This document shows positions 56,968 to 64,000 of a stretch of DNA of 64,000 nucleotides, piece by piece. The first letter of the stretch is position 1. Each line of letters starts with the position of its first letter. The stretch covers positions 124,001 to 188,000 of the forward strand of contig NZ_JBNGOT010000007.1 of NCBI RefSeq assembly GCF_050589705.1. Direction: 5' to 3'. Made by a program: the position numbers and the translations under genes. The notes below the pieces were generated by a model. It was given only the letters and a program-made list of their open reading frames with translations, did no database searches and was not told where the DNA came from. The DNA is from Sunxiuqinia rutila. GTDB lineage: Bacteria > Bacteroidota > Bacteroidia > Bacteroidales > Prolixibacteraceae.

Positions 56968-58088
56968 AGGTTTTCTTGTTGAGGTGCGCTTAGCGCGTCC
57001 AGTTTTAGCTGAAGCTTAATTTCAAAGGTATTGGCTTCGGGTTTGATTTCCAACTGATGGGTGTCTGGATAAATCAACTCCAGCCGCTTTCTGACGTTCT
57101 TCAGGCCGATACCCTGGGTATAGTCTTCGTTTTGAGTGGTTAGCGGGTTGCGGCTGTTTAAAATCCGAAGTTCAAACTGCTGGCCGGTAATGCGCAGGTC
57201 AATTTGGACAAACGGATTCTGAATGGACTTGCTGACCCCGTGTTTAAAGGCGTTTTCGAAAAAAGCCAGTAAGAGCATGGGCGCAATCTCCAGGGAGCTG
57301 GGATCACCTTCCTGCCTGAAGTCGATTTTCAAGTGCTGCCCGTAGCGTATCCGCTCAATTTCCATGTAATTCTTCAAATGATTCAGCTCGCTCTCCAGAG
57401 GAACTTTGGGGCGGTTGCATTTGTAAAGCATGTAGTCCATTAAATCGGAAAGTTTGAGTACCAGCTCCGGTGCCAGCTCCGATTTTTCAAGCGTTAAACC
57501 ATACAGGTTGTTCAGGGTGTTGAATAGAAAGTGGGGATGAATTTGTGCCCGAAGCACTTTTAGTTCAGACTCCCGCAGTTTGAGTTCGGTTTCCAGCTGT
57601 CGCTTTTCCAGTCGGGTGTTTTCTTTTTTTATATCGAAGGCCCGCTTAACCTGCTCAATGGCAATGAAGGCCAGGATAATAAAATACAGCCCAACCAGCA
57701 GAAAGACCATGTCGAAGGAAGTGGGGTCGAGCTTGTAAAACTGAAAATCGCTGACAATGACAAACACAAACATGCTGATGATGAGCTCGGCCCAAAGCGT
57801 GAATACGATGGTATAGCCCAGGAATAGCACGAACTTACCTGTCTTGTTTTTGTATAGAAAATGGGGAATCAGAAAATAATTCAGGAAGTAGCTGGTGACG
57901 ATGGCCAATGGAAACAGGAGTGAGGCAAAAATAATCGTGGTTTGGTAGTCGCGGTTGGCGCGTCCAAAAAACAGGATGAAAAACAAATACGAAACAATCC
58001 AAAACAGCAGATGCTGGCCGACTTTCATAATTCCGATCGGTCGCATCGTTTCTGCTATTCGTTTTTGGAAGATCTTCATGAGCATCAA
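56955..58088 (-). CDS. LytS/YehU-type sensor histidine kinase
   Basis: A 377-residue membrane kinase with four N-terminal transmembrane helices, followed by a coiled coil rich in KRQLETELKLRESELKVL. RAQIHPHFLFNTLNNLYGL is the His_kinase (PF06580) phospho-acceptor signature. The ATPase part includes FENAFKHGVSKSIQNP and GIGLKNVRKRLELIY. It pairs with the overlapping LytTR regulator; stimulus unknown. Alternative starts exist: two Met residues precede the chosen one by only two and four positions, with a further Met at residue 15. Confidence 0.93.
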   Translation of the reverse strand: MMLMKIFQKRIAETMRPIGIMKVGQHLLFWIVSYLFFILFFGRANRDYQTTIIFASLLFPLAIVTSYFLNYFLIPHFLYKNKTGKFVLFLGYTIVFTLWAELIISMFVFVIVSDFQFYKLDPTSFDMVFLLVGLYFIILAFIAIEQVKRAFDIKKENTRLEKRQLETELKLRESELKVLRAQIHPHFLFNTLNNLYGLTLEKSELAPELVLKLSDLMDYMLYKCNRPKVPLESELNHLKNYMEIERIRYGQHLKIDFRQEGDPSSLEIAPMLLLAFFENAFKHGVSKSIQNPFVQIDLRITGQQFELRILNSRNPLTTQNEDYTQGIGLKNVRKRLELIYPDTHQLEIKPEANTFEIKLQLKLDALSAPQQENLWTN

Positions 58089-58306
58089 ATCTGAGGATCA
58101 AATTACTGAAAAAAAGGGCTGAGATGAAAAGAATGTCGATGAATAACTTCAAAAGGTGGTTGAAAGGTATTGGGCTTTGGGCTGAGGCTGAAAAATTCAG
58201 GTCGGGTCGAATCCTTGCCTTTTGGTGCTGTTGGTCGATAAAATGAGGTGAAAAAATGCGCCGTTCCTAACTTCGTATCATGATATTAACCTTAAATTTA
58301 ACGATC

Positions 58307-58690
58307 ATGAAACTGTTTGATTTATTCTACATGGGAGGACCAACGTTTATGTCACTTGTTACCATCTGGGGAATTGGCATGCTGGTCTTTACTGTACAAA
58401 AGCTGGTTCATTTTTTTGTACAGGGAAAAGTTACGAAAAGTGGCCTTGGATTGATATTACTCTTTGGAAGTTTAGCCATGGTTACAGGTTTTTTGGGGCA
58501 AGCTATTGGCTTGATTATGGCCTTTGATGCCATTGAGGTGGCTGGCGATATATCTCCGTCGTTGGTGGCCGGTGGCTTAAAAGTGAGTATGATTACCCCG
58601 GTTTACGGAACCATTCTCTTTATTCTTTCACTGATTTTTTGGGGGGCGCTAAAGGAAGTGTACACCCGTAAAAGTGAACAGGAAGCTTAA
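58307..58690 (+). CDS. Small ExbB/TolQ/MotA-like membrane protein
   Basis: 127 residues from the ATG at 58307; an earlier in-frame ATG at 58280 adds nine residues. Three transmembrane helices (about 14-30, 45-70 and 92-118) resemble the minimal MotA/TolQ/ExbB proton-channel family (GPTFMSLVTIWGIGMLVF, then SMITPVYGTILFILSLIFW). It lacks the long cytoplasmic loop of ExbB, and no ExbD/TolR partner is adjacent. It is read away from the two-component pair and could be one of its targets (inference). Confidence 0.75.
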   Translation: MKLFDLFYMGGPTFMSLVTIWGIGMLVFTVQKLVHFFVQGKVTKSGLGLILLFGSLAMVTGFLGQAIGLIMAFDAIEVAGDISPSLVAGGLKVSMITPVYGTILFILSLIFWGALKEVYTRKSEQEA

Positions 58691-58700
58691 GTTGGAAATG

Positions 58701-58744
58701 GGTTTGTTCCGATCGTTCTTTCGGTCGGAACAAACCTATTTTTG
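58701..58744. terminator. Bidirectional terminator
   Basis: GGTTTGTTCCGATCG pairs with CGGTCGGAACAAACC (one G/A mismatch), followed by ATTTTTG, between convergent genes. Confidence 0.88.
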
Positions 58745-59716
58745 TTAGCTGGTGTGAAGCTGGCGGTACCAGTTCACAAAGTTTTTAACCCCTTCTTCAA
58801 ATGAATACTGCGGATTGTACCCCAGCATTTTTTTTGCTTTTTCAATATTGGCAAAGGTAATGTCCACATCGCCGGGCTGCATGGGCAACTGCTTGATGTT
58901 CGCTTTTACCCCGCAGGCTTTTTCAATGGCCGCAATCATTTCGCTGAGTTTTACCGGTTGGTTGTTCCCCAAATTCAGTGTCTCGTAAACTCCCTGGTTG
59001 GTCTGCAGGTAGTCAATAGCCCCTTGAATTCCGGCTACCGTATCTTCGTAATACGTATAGTCGCGTGAGGTACTGCCATCGCCAAACATCGGAATTTCTT
59101 CCCCGTTTAAAATCAGCCGGGTAAATTTGTGAATGGCCAGATCGGGCCGTTGGCGCGGACCAAACACGGTGAAAAAGCGCAGGTTGATGATGTCCAGTTC
59201 ATACAAAGAGTGGTAGGTGTAGTTGAGCAGCTCGCAGGCTTTTTTGGTAAAAGCATAGGGCGAAATGGGACGGCTTACATCCTGCTCTTCATGAAAGGGG
59301 GTTTCCTTGGTGTTGCCATAAACCGACGAGGACGACGCAAAGGCTAATTTTTTGATGCCTTTGTTTTTCATGACATCTAAAATGTTTTGGGTGGCTGTAA
59401 TGTTGGCCCGAATATAGCCCTGCGGATCTTCAATGGACGGACGAACCCCGGCTTTACCGGCCAGGTGAACAATCACATCAATCTGCTCCTGAGCAAGCTC
59501 CCGGCTCAAGTCTTCCTGGTTGGCCAGATCCACTTCGATGAAGCGAAAGTGGGGATGGTTTTGAAAACCTGACAGGTTGCGTTCTTTGACCTGGCGGTCG
59601 TAAAACGGATCGAAATTATCGATACCGATGACCTGATTGCCCGCTGCCAGCAGTTTTTCACTCAGGTGAGACCCTATAAATCCGGCACATCCGGTAACAA
59701 CGATGGTTGATTGCAT
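58745..59716 (-). CDS. NAD-dependent sugar-nucleotide epimerase (UDP-glucuronate 4-epimerase-like)
   Basis: A 323-residue short-chain dehydrogenase-type epimerase: VVTGCAGFIGSHLSEKLLAAG is the NAD loop (read as TGCAGFIGSHL), ASSSSVYGNTKE and SPYAFTKKACE carry the S/T and YxxxK catalytic residues, and MFGDGSTSRDYTYYEDTVAG the sugar site. The likely reaction is C4 epimerisation of a UDP-hexuronate or hexose. TAAATTTG at 59746-59753 (minus strand) is a good -7 element. Confidence 0.88.
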   Translation of the reverse strand: MQSTIVVTGCAGFIGSHLSEKLLAAGNQVIGIDNFDPFYDRQVKERNLSGFQNHPHFRFIEVDLANQEDLSRELAQEQIDVIVHLAGKAGVRPSIEDPQGYIRANITATQNILDVMKNKGIKKLAFASSSSVYGNTKETPFHEEQDVSRPISPYAFTKKACELLNYTYHSLYELDIINLRFFTVFGPRQRPDLAIHKFTRLILNGEEIPMFGDGSTSRDYTYYEDTVAGIQGAIDYLQTNQGVYETLNLGNNQPVKLSEMIAAIEKACGVKANIKQLPMQPGDVDITFANIEKAKKMLGYNPQYSFEEGVKNFVNWYRQLHTS

Positions 59717-59745
59717 AAGCTTGAATATTCTTAATACGATGCCTG

Positions 59746-59753
59746 CAAATTTA
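59746..59753 (-). promoter_or_regulatory. Promoter -7 element for the epimerase gene
   Basis: TAAATTTG on the minus strand, 29 bases before the ATG at 59716. Confidence 0.6.
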
Positions 59754-59913
59754 AGGAAGATCAGGCAATAGTCATTTCTTTCGGTTAAAAAGATTGAAAA
59801 GACTGCTGTCAGTGGTTGCCCCTTTGGGTATTAACCGAACGACAATTGAGATTCACGACCAAAGAACCCATGAAGGTCAGCCGGGGGGAACTTTTCGGTT
59901 TGAAATGTATGAG

Positions 59914-60603
59914 CTACTTGATCTTTCCCGAAACAAAGGCAATGAGCTTCTCCAACACCGGGATGTTCAGCCGGCTGAACAGGCTGCGGCGGTTATAGTG
60001 AATCAGGATGTTACGCAGGTAAACAAACATGCCCAGACTGTGTGCTGCCACCAGAACCGGGTCGAGCCGATACACCCCATAGATAAAGTTCATGGCTGAT
60101 CCAACAATGCTAATGATCCAAAACCCGAGAGGCAGAATCGATTCTTTACGGTTTTCCGAGTAAAGCCATTGGTAGAAGAAGCGGGAAATGAAAATCAGTT
60201 GCGCCAAAATTCCCCAGATCATGAGTAACAGCGGGTTGTTTTCATTCTTGAAAAAGGTAGCCAGCGAGTAGTCGGTTCCTAAAAACAGAAAACTCAGAAT
60301 AATTGCAGGCATTATCAGAATGCCCCCGCGCATAACGGGCGACATGGTTTTCCAGTCGTTTTTGAGCTGGATATTTCGCACATAGATAAAGTAAACCAGG
60401 ATTTGCCCGATCAGAATGGCGGCATCGTTGCGCATAATGCCGTAGATCAGCATTAAGATTGAAGCCAGCAGGCTGATCTTCCAGAACAGGGTAGGCGATA
60501 ATACTTTGCCTTCGTGCTCCGACTTGAACCACTGGATGATGGTGCGCGCAAAAAACAGGATCTGGCTTAAAAATCCGATACTATAGATCAGGTAATCTTT
60601 CAT
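59914..60603 (-). CDS. Membrane protein with two LAB_N (lipid A synthase N-terminal-like) repeats
   Basis: A 229-residue protein with six or seven transmembrane helices. Two halves match each other: residues 10-79 (GFLSQILFFARTIIQWF, FWKISLLASILMLIYGI, YVRNIQL) and 131-200 (GILAQLIFISRFFYQWL, FWIISIVGSAMNFIYGV, YLRNIL). Each half is the LAB_N domain that in some bacteria precedes the LpxB glycosyltransferase, but no LpxB domain is present. LAB_N belongs to the PQ-loop/SWEET-like group, so two copies may form a small transporter. TATCTTTG at 60626-60633 (minus) is its -7 element. Confidence 0.87.
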   Translation of the reverse strand: MKDYLIYSIGFLSQILFFARTIIQWFKSEHEGKVLSPTLFWKISLLASILMLIYGIMRNDAAILIGQILVYFIYVRNIQLKNDWKTMSPVMRGGILIMPAIILSFLFLGTDYSLATFFKNENNPLLLMIWGILAQLIFISRFFYQWLYSENRKESILPLGFWIISIVGSAMNFIYGVYRLDPVLVAAHSLGMFVYLRNILIHYNRRSLFSRLNIPVLEKLIAFVSGKIK

Positions 60604-60625
60604 GTAAAATCATTATCAAACGGTG

Positions 60626-60633
60626 CAAAGATA
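60626..60633 (-). promoter_or_regulatory. Promoter -7 element for the LAB_N repeat gene
   Basis: TATCTTTG on the minus strand, 22 bases before the ATG at 60603. Confidence 0.6.
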
Positions 60634-60706
60634 ACTGAATTCTTGTGGATTTTAATTTCCCGCCGACGCATTTAGGGAATCGTCGGCGGTGTGGGCCTGC
60701 TAAAGC

Positions 60707-62404
60707 TTATTTACGGTAAGGGCCTTTCCGGAGGGCATATTTTTGCTCTTCGGTGAGGGCGTTGTACAGGAAAAGACAGGTGCCATCAAGTTGTTTGAGG
60801 CGGCCCAAGTCAATTTCTTTGACCAAAATTTCGGGTTTCATGCCTTGAAAAGGTCCCAGGCCGGCAATGCCCCGGTGTTGGTCATCTGTTTGAGCTACCA
60901 TGTAGTCGATATGACTGGCCACCAAATCCACATCCGAAGAGTAAGACATGATGTAAACCGTGTTGAGCCAGTTGTTGTCAAGCCATTTGCCCCAATCCTG
61001 TTTTTTGTGCTTAAGCGAGGCTTCCCGGTCGGGCACCACTGCAGCCGAGATATTCACCCCGGGAAGCAGGTCGCTTACCGCTTCTACAAAACGATTGACA
61101 TTGGCCTGCCTGTATTTATCCCATTTCACCCAAAGTTGTGGATTGGCCTCAGGGCTAATGTCAAGCGGGTCGACACCATCGTTTTGCTCGGCAAACTTTT
61201 GGCGGCATACCTCACAGTAGCAATAATCATTGGTCCACGGCTCTCCGGGGTAGCGGATGTAATCCAGTTGAAGATCCTTGATTTGATATTTTTCATGCAT
61301 GTGCTGGTAAACCTGCAGCCAGTAGTCTTTTACTTCATCGCGGCTTGGGCAGAAGTAGTAGAATCCGGCTTCGACAACCGACGGGTGTTTGCCTTGGCGT
61401 GATACGGCCAGCCATTCCCTGCGGTTGTTAATCAGATCAGGGAAATGATCAACCCCAATAAAATACACCCAGACCCAAGGGATTACCTTAATGTTGTATT
61501 TTTCACCCAGCTCAATCATTTCCTGCATCGGATCGCGGCCAATGAAATCGGGGTATTGGTTTAAGCCATTGGGGGCATCCGGAAAGATTGACCAGCCCCG
61601 GTAAATCACCTCCGGGCAAACGGCATTAAATCCGATTTCTGCCAGGTCTTTAAATACCGCTTCCAGTTCTTCCTTGCTCATTCCGTGTATTTCCAGCCAG
61701 GCCGATCGCTCGTCATTCTCAAGGGCCGGAAAGGTGTAATAGAAATAGTCTTTTCCAAGCAATAAACTTTCTTCGGCCAGCTGTTGCACTTTGGACGAAT
61801 CACCGGCTTGCTTGGCTGCTTTAAAGGCTTCAAGGGTGGTGTTAAATGTTTGTTCAAGCGCAGTTAGATGTTCCGAATTGATGGACGGGTGCTTGATTTC
61901 CGCGCTTCTGATTTTTCCGTTACGGATGAATACCTGGGCCTGGTTGACCAGTGAATTTTCAGACGAAATAACGCGAATGATGTGGCCGTTTTTTTCAACC
62001 TTGTCGCCCACTTCAAGGTGATCATTAATCCAATTGGCTGCTTTTCCATGACCCGACAGAACCATTCCGCTTGAGGGAATCGGAGAGTCATTTCCGCCTA
62101 CATTAACCACAATGCCATCTTCAATGATGGCTTCCACGCCCCAGGGGTTGGTGTTGGTATGATCGCCATAGGCTGCGGTGTAAATTATCATTTGATCGGC
62201 ACTTCGTCCGCCATTTTCTGCATAAGGTGGGTTTACCTGATCGGCCTGGTAGGTTTCTTCAGACGCAAAAAACGGTTGCTTCCAATGATCTTCAACGGCA
62301 GGAGCCGTGGGTTGATTGAGGTCATTCGTGTTGTCATCGGCACAGGCGGTTGCAAACGGAACCAGCAAAAATAAAAAGAGATGAAATAAGGGTGAAGTGT
62401 TCAT
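60707..62404 (-). CDS. GHL10-family glycoside-hydrolase-like lipoprotein
   Basis: A 565-residue lipoprotein (lipobox ATAC, Cys21). Residues about 65-170 form a beta-rich module (QMIIYTAAYGDHTNTNPWGV, SSGMVLSGHGKAANWI) of a type I do not firmly recognise. Residues about 230-560 are the family-10-like hydrolase barrel (GHL10, PF02638): NAVCPEVIYRGWSIF, YNIKVIPWVWVYF, IKDLQLDYIRYPGEPW, and NTVYIMSYSSDVD. The conserved DYIRYP strand holds the expected catalytic acid. GHL10 members are linked to cell-envelope or glycan turnover. Confidence 0.85.
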   Translation of the reverse strand: MNTSPLFHLFLFLLVPFATACADDNTNDLNQPTAPAVEDHWKQPFFASEETYQADQVNPPYAENGGRSADQMIIYTAAYGDHTNTNPWGVEAIIEDGIVVNVGGNDSPIPSSGMVLSGHGKAANWINDHLEVGDKVEKNGHIIRVISSENSLVNQAQVFIRNGKIRSAEIKHPSINSEHLTALEQTFNTTLEAFKAAKQAGDSSKVQQLAEESLLLGKDYFYYTFPALENDERSAWLEIHGMSKEELEAVFKDLAEIGFNAVCPEVIYRGWSIFPDAPNGLNQYPDFIGRDPMQEMIELGEKYNIKVIPWVWVYFIGVDHFPDLINNRREWLAVSRQGKHPSVVEAGFYYFCPSRDEVKDYWLQVYQHMHEKYQIKDLQLDYIRYPGEPWTNDYCYCEVCRQKFAEQNDGVDPLDISPEANPQLWVKWDKYRQANVNRFVEAVSDLLPGVNISAAVVPDREASLKHKKQDWGKWLDNNWLNTVYIMSYSSDVDLVASHIDYMVAQTDDQHRGIAGLGPFQGMKPEILVKEIDLGRLKQLDGTCLFLYNALTEEQKYALRKGPYRK

Positions 62405-62564
62405 GTTGGTTTAACTAAGTATTCCTGTGAAAGTAGGAATGTTCTTGAATTGGGATGATTAGGTTGCCAAAATAGCCCTTATTTTTCAATTTCCACAATA
62501 TCTTAAATCGACATTAAACTTTCTTGCGGGCTTGAGCATTGTATTATTGTTATCAAATTTTAAA

Positions 62565-62572
62565 TATCTTTG
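62565..62572 (+). promoter_or_regulatory. Promoter -7 element for lepA
   Basis: TATCTTTG matches TAnnTTTG, 44 bases before the ATG at 62617. The -33 spacing is not ideal. Confidence 0.6.
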
Positions 62573-62616
62573 CGCGGAATCGATCAGGAGTAATTGAAAG
62601 AAAGGTTTTTAAATAC

Positions 62617-64000
62617 ATGAAGAATATACGTAACTTTTGCATTATCGCACACATTGACCATGGGAAGAGTACCCTGGCTGACCGACTTTTAGAAGTGACC
62701 AAAACCGTGAGCGAACGGGACATGAAAGCACAAGTGCTTGATAATATGGACCTGGAGAAAGAACGCGGGATCACCATTAAAAGCCATGCCATTCAGATGG
62801 ACTATGAGCAGGATGGGCAAAAGTATGTGTTGAACCTGATTGATACTCCGGGACACGTTGACTTTTCGTACGAGGTGTCGCGATCGATTGCGGCCTGTGA
62901 AGGTGCCTTGCTGATTATTGATGCCACGCAGGGAATTCAGGCGCAAACCATTTCAAACCTTTACCTGGCCATTGAACACGACCTGGAAATTATTCCGATT
63001 CTGAATAAGATGGACTTGCCCAATGCCATGCCGGAAGTGGTGGAAGACCAGATTATTGATCTGATTGGTTGCAGTCGCGAAGACATTATTCGTGCCAGCG
63101 GAAAAACCGGTGAAGGCGTAGCCGATATTTTAAACCGGATTGTGGAAGTTATTCCGGCACCGAAAGGCGATGCGGAAGCGCCACTGGAAGCACTGGTATT
63201 CGACTCTGTGTTTAACTCGTTTCGCGGGGTGATTGCCTATTTCAAGATTGTCAACGGAACCATCAATCAAGGTGACTTGGTGAAGTTTGTCAACACCAAG
63301 AAAGAATACAATGCCGATGAAATTGGGGTGCTACGCTTGAATATGGAAAAGCGTAAAACGCTTAGCACGGGCGATGTAGGCTACATTATTTCGGGTATTA
63401 AAACCGCCAAAGAAGTGAAGGTGGGAGATACCCTGACCCATAAAGCTCGTCCTTGTCCGAAAGCCATTGAAGGTTTTGAAGAGGTAAAACCCATGGTATT
63501 TGCCGGAGTTTACCCCATCGACTCGGATGACTATGAAGACCTGCGTTCGGCCATGGAAAAGCTGCAGCTGAATGATGCTTCGCTGACTTACGAGCCCGAA
63601 TCATCGGCCGCTTTAGGGTTTGGTTTCCGATGCGGATTCCTGGGAATGCTGCACATGGAAATTATTCAGGAACGGCTGGATCGGGAATTCGATATGAACG
63701 TGATTACCACCGTGCCCAACGTGTCGTACAAAGTACACACCACCAGCGGCGAAACCATTACGGTGTATAACCCGTCGGGCTTGCCGGCATCCACAACCAT
63801 CGAAGAAATTGATGAACCTTATATCCGGGCACAGATTATTACCAAGTCTGATTTTATTGGGCAGGTAATGACTTTATGCCTCGAAAAACGGGGAACCCTG
63901 ACCAAACAGGATTACCTCACCGCCGAGCGTGCTGAGTTGACATTCGACTTGCCACTGGGCGAAATTGTGTTTGACTTCTACGATAAACTGAAGTCCATTT
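62617..64000 (+). CDS. lepA: Elongation factor 4 (LepA), 5' part running off the window
   Basis: The first 461 residues of the translational GTPase LepA/EF4, about three quarters of the usual 595-600. FCIIAHIDHGKSTLADRL is G1, KERGITIKSHAIQM the switch region, IDTPGHVDFSYEVS (G3) and LNKMDLPNAMPE (G4) follow, then domain II and LGFGFRCGFLGMLHMEIIQE, characteristic of LepA. It promotes back-translocation or late ribosome assembly. The reading frame is open to the last base of the window. Confidence 0.95.
   Translation, partial: MKNIRNFCIIAHIDHGKSTLADRLLEVTKTVSERDMKAQVLDNMDLEKERGITIKSHAIQMDYEQDGQKYVLNLIDTPGHVDFSYEVSRSIAACEGALLIIDATQGIQAQTISNLYLAIEHDLEIIPILNKMDLPNAMPEVVEDQIIDLIGCSREDIIRASGKTGEGVADILNRIVEVIPAPKGDAEAPLEALVFDSVFNSFRGVIAYFKIVNGTINQGDLVKFVNTKKEYNADEIGVLRLNMEKRKTLSTGDVGYIISGIKTAKEVKVGDTLTHKARPCPKAIEGFEEVKPMVFAGVYPIDSDDYEDLRSAMEKLQLNDASLTYEPESSAALGFGFRCGFLGMLHMEIIQERLDREFDMNVITTVPNVSYKVHTTSGETITVYNPSGLPASTTIEEIDEPYIRAQIITKSDFIGQVMTLCLEKRGTLTKQDYLTAERAELTFDLPLGEIVFDFYDKLKSI

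Overview
The window looks like a chromosomal segment of a Bacteroidota bacterium, probably from the Marinilabiliales/Prolixibacteraceae side of the phylum (the family level is inference). The evidence is: promoter elements of the TAnnTTTG type, few Shine-Dalgarno sequences, many lipoproteins with short lipoboxes, LytTR two-component genes, an FtsI with a PASTA domain, a GH110 galactosidase, a long (632 aa) amidophosphoribosyltransferase, and neighbouring genes resembling GlsB and GlsA of glycine-lipid synthesis. No rRNA, tRNA, insertion sequence, prophage or CRISPR array was seen.

Layout. 1-6.3 kb: a truncated GntR regulator, a nitroreductase, proline dehydrogenase, a Skp/OmpH-like protein, a glycosyltransferase, and a compact minus-strand operon (small membrane protein, acylphosphatase, aromatic amino acid decarboxylase). 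6.56-7.11 kb: an intergenic array of thirteen and a half 41-bp hairpin repeats. 7.2-13.4 kb: a small membrane protein, ApbE, YebC, a transglutaminase-like lipoprotein, a 21-bp/84-bp intergenic repeat and a GH110 lipoprotein. 13.5-32.2 kb: mostly housekeeping genes (FUSC, aroB-aroA, dprA, DEAD helicase, histidine kinase, mntP, acyltransferase, bile-acid symporter family, alkaline phosphatase, a metalloprotease-like protein lacking its catalytic Glu, a ferritin-like/VIT1 fusion, NTPase, miaB). 32.3-37.6 kb: a SPOR gene overlapping a purF-type gene, an HU-like gene, and the GlsB/GlsA-like pair.

37.6-54.8 kb is the division and cell-wall (dcw) cluster: mraZ-rsmH-ftsL-ftsI-murE-mraY-murD-ftsW-murG-murC-ftsQ-ftsA-ftsZ-ftsZ-yqeY, all on the plus strand with tiny gaps or overlaps. 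It makes lipid II, flips and polymerises it, and builds the Z-ring. It is preceded by a 10-bp-phased AAGTG array that looks like the MraZ operator. Its most striking feature is two complete, tandem ftsZ genes. By hand count they share 194 of 320 aligned residues without a gap. Only the second carries the conserved C-terminal FtsA-binding-type motif (IPAYRRKK). The first ends instead in an aromatic amphipathic stretch resembling the tail of the neighbouring FtsA.

54.9-64 kb: a second, unrelated 41-bp array, a YkgJ-type cysteine-cluster protein, a LytS/LytTR-type two-component pair, a small ExbB/TolQ-like membrane protein, a sugar-nucleotide epimerase, a protein made of two LAB_N repeats, a GHL10 lipoprotein, and the 5' part of lepA running off the window end.
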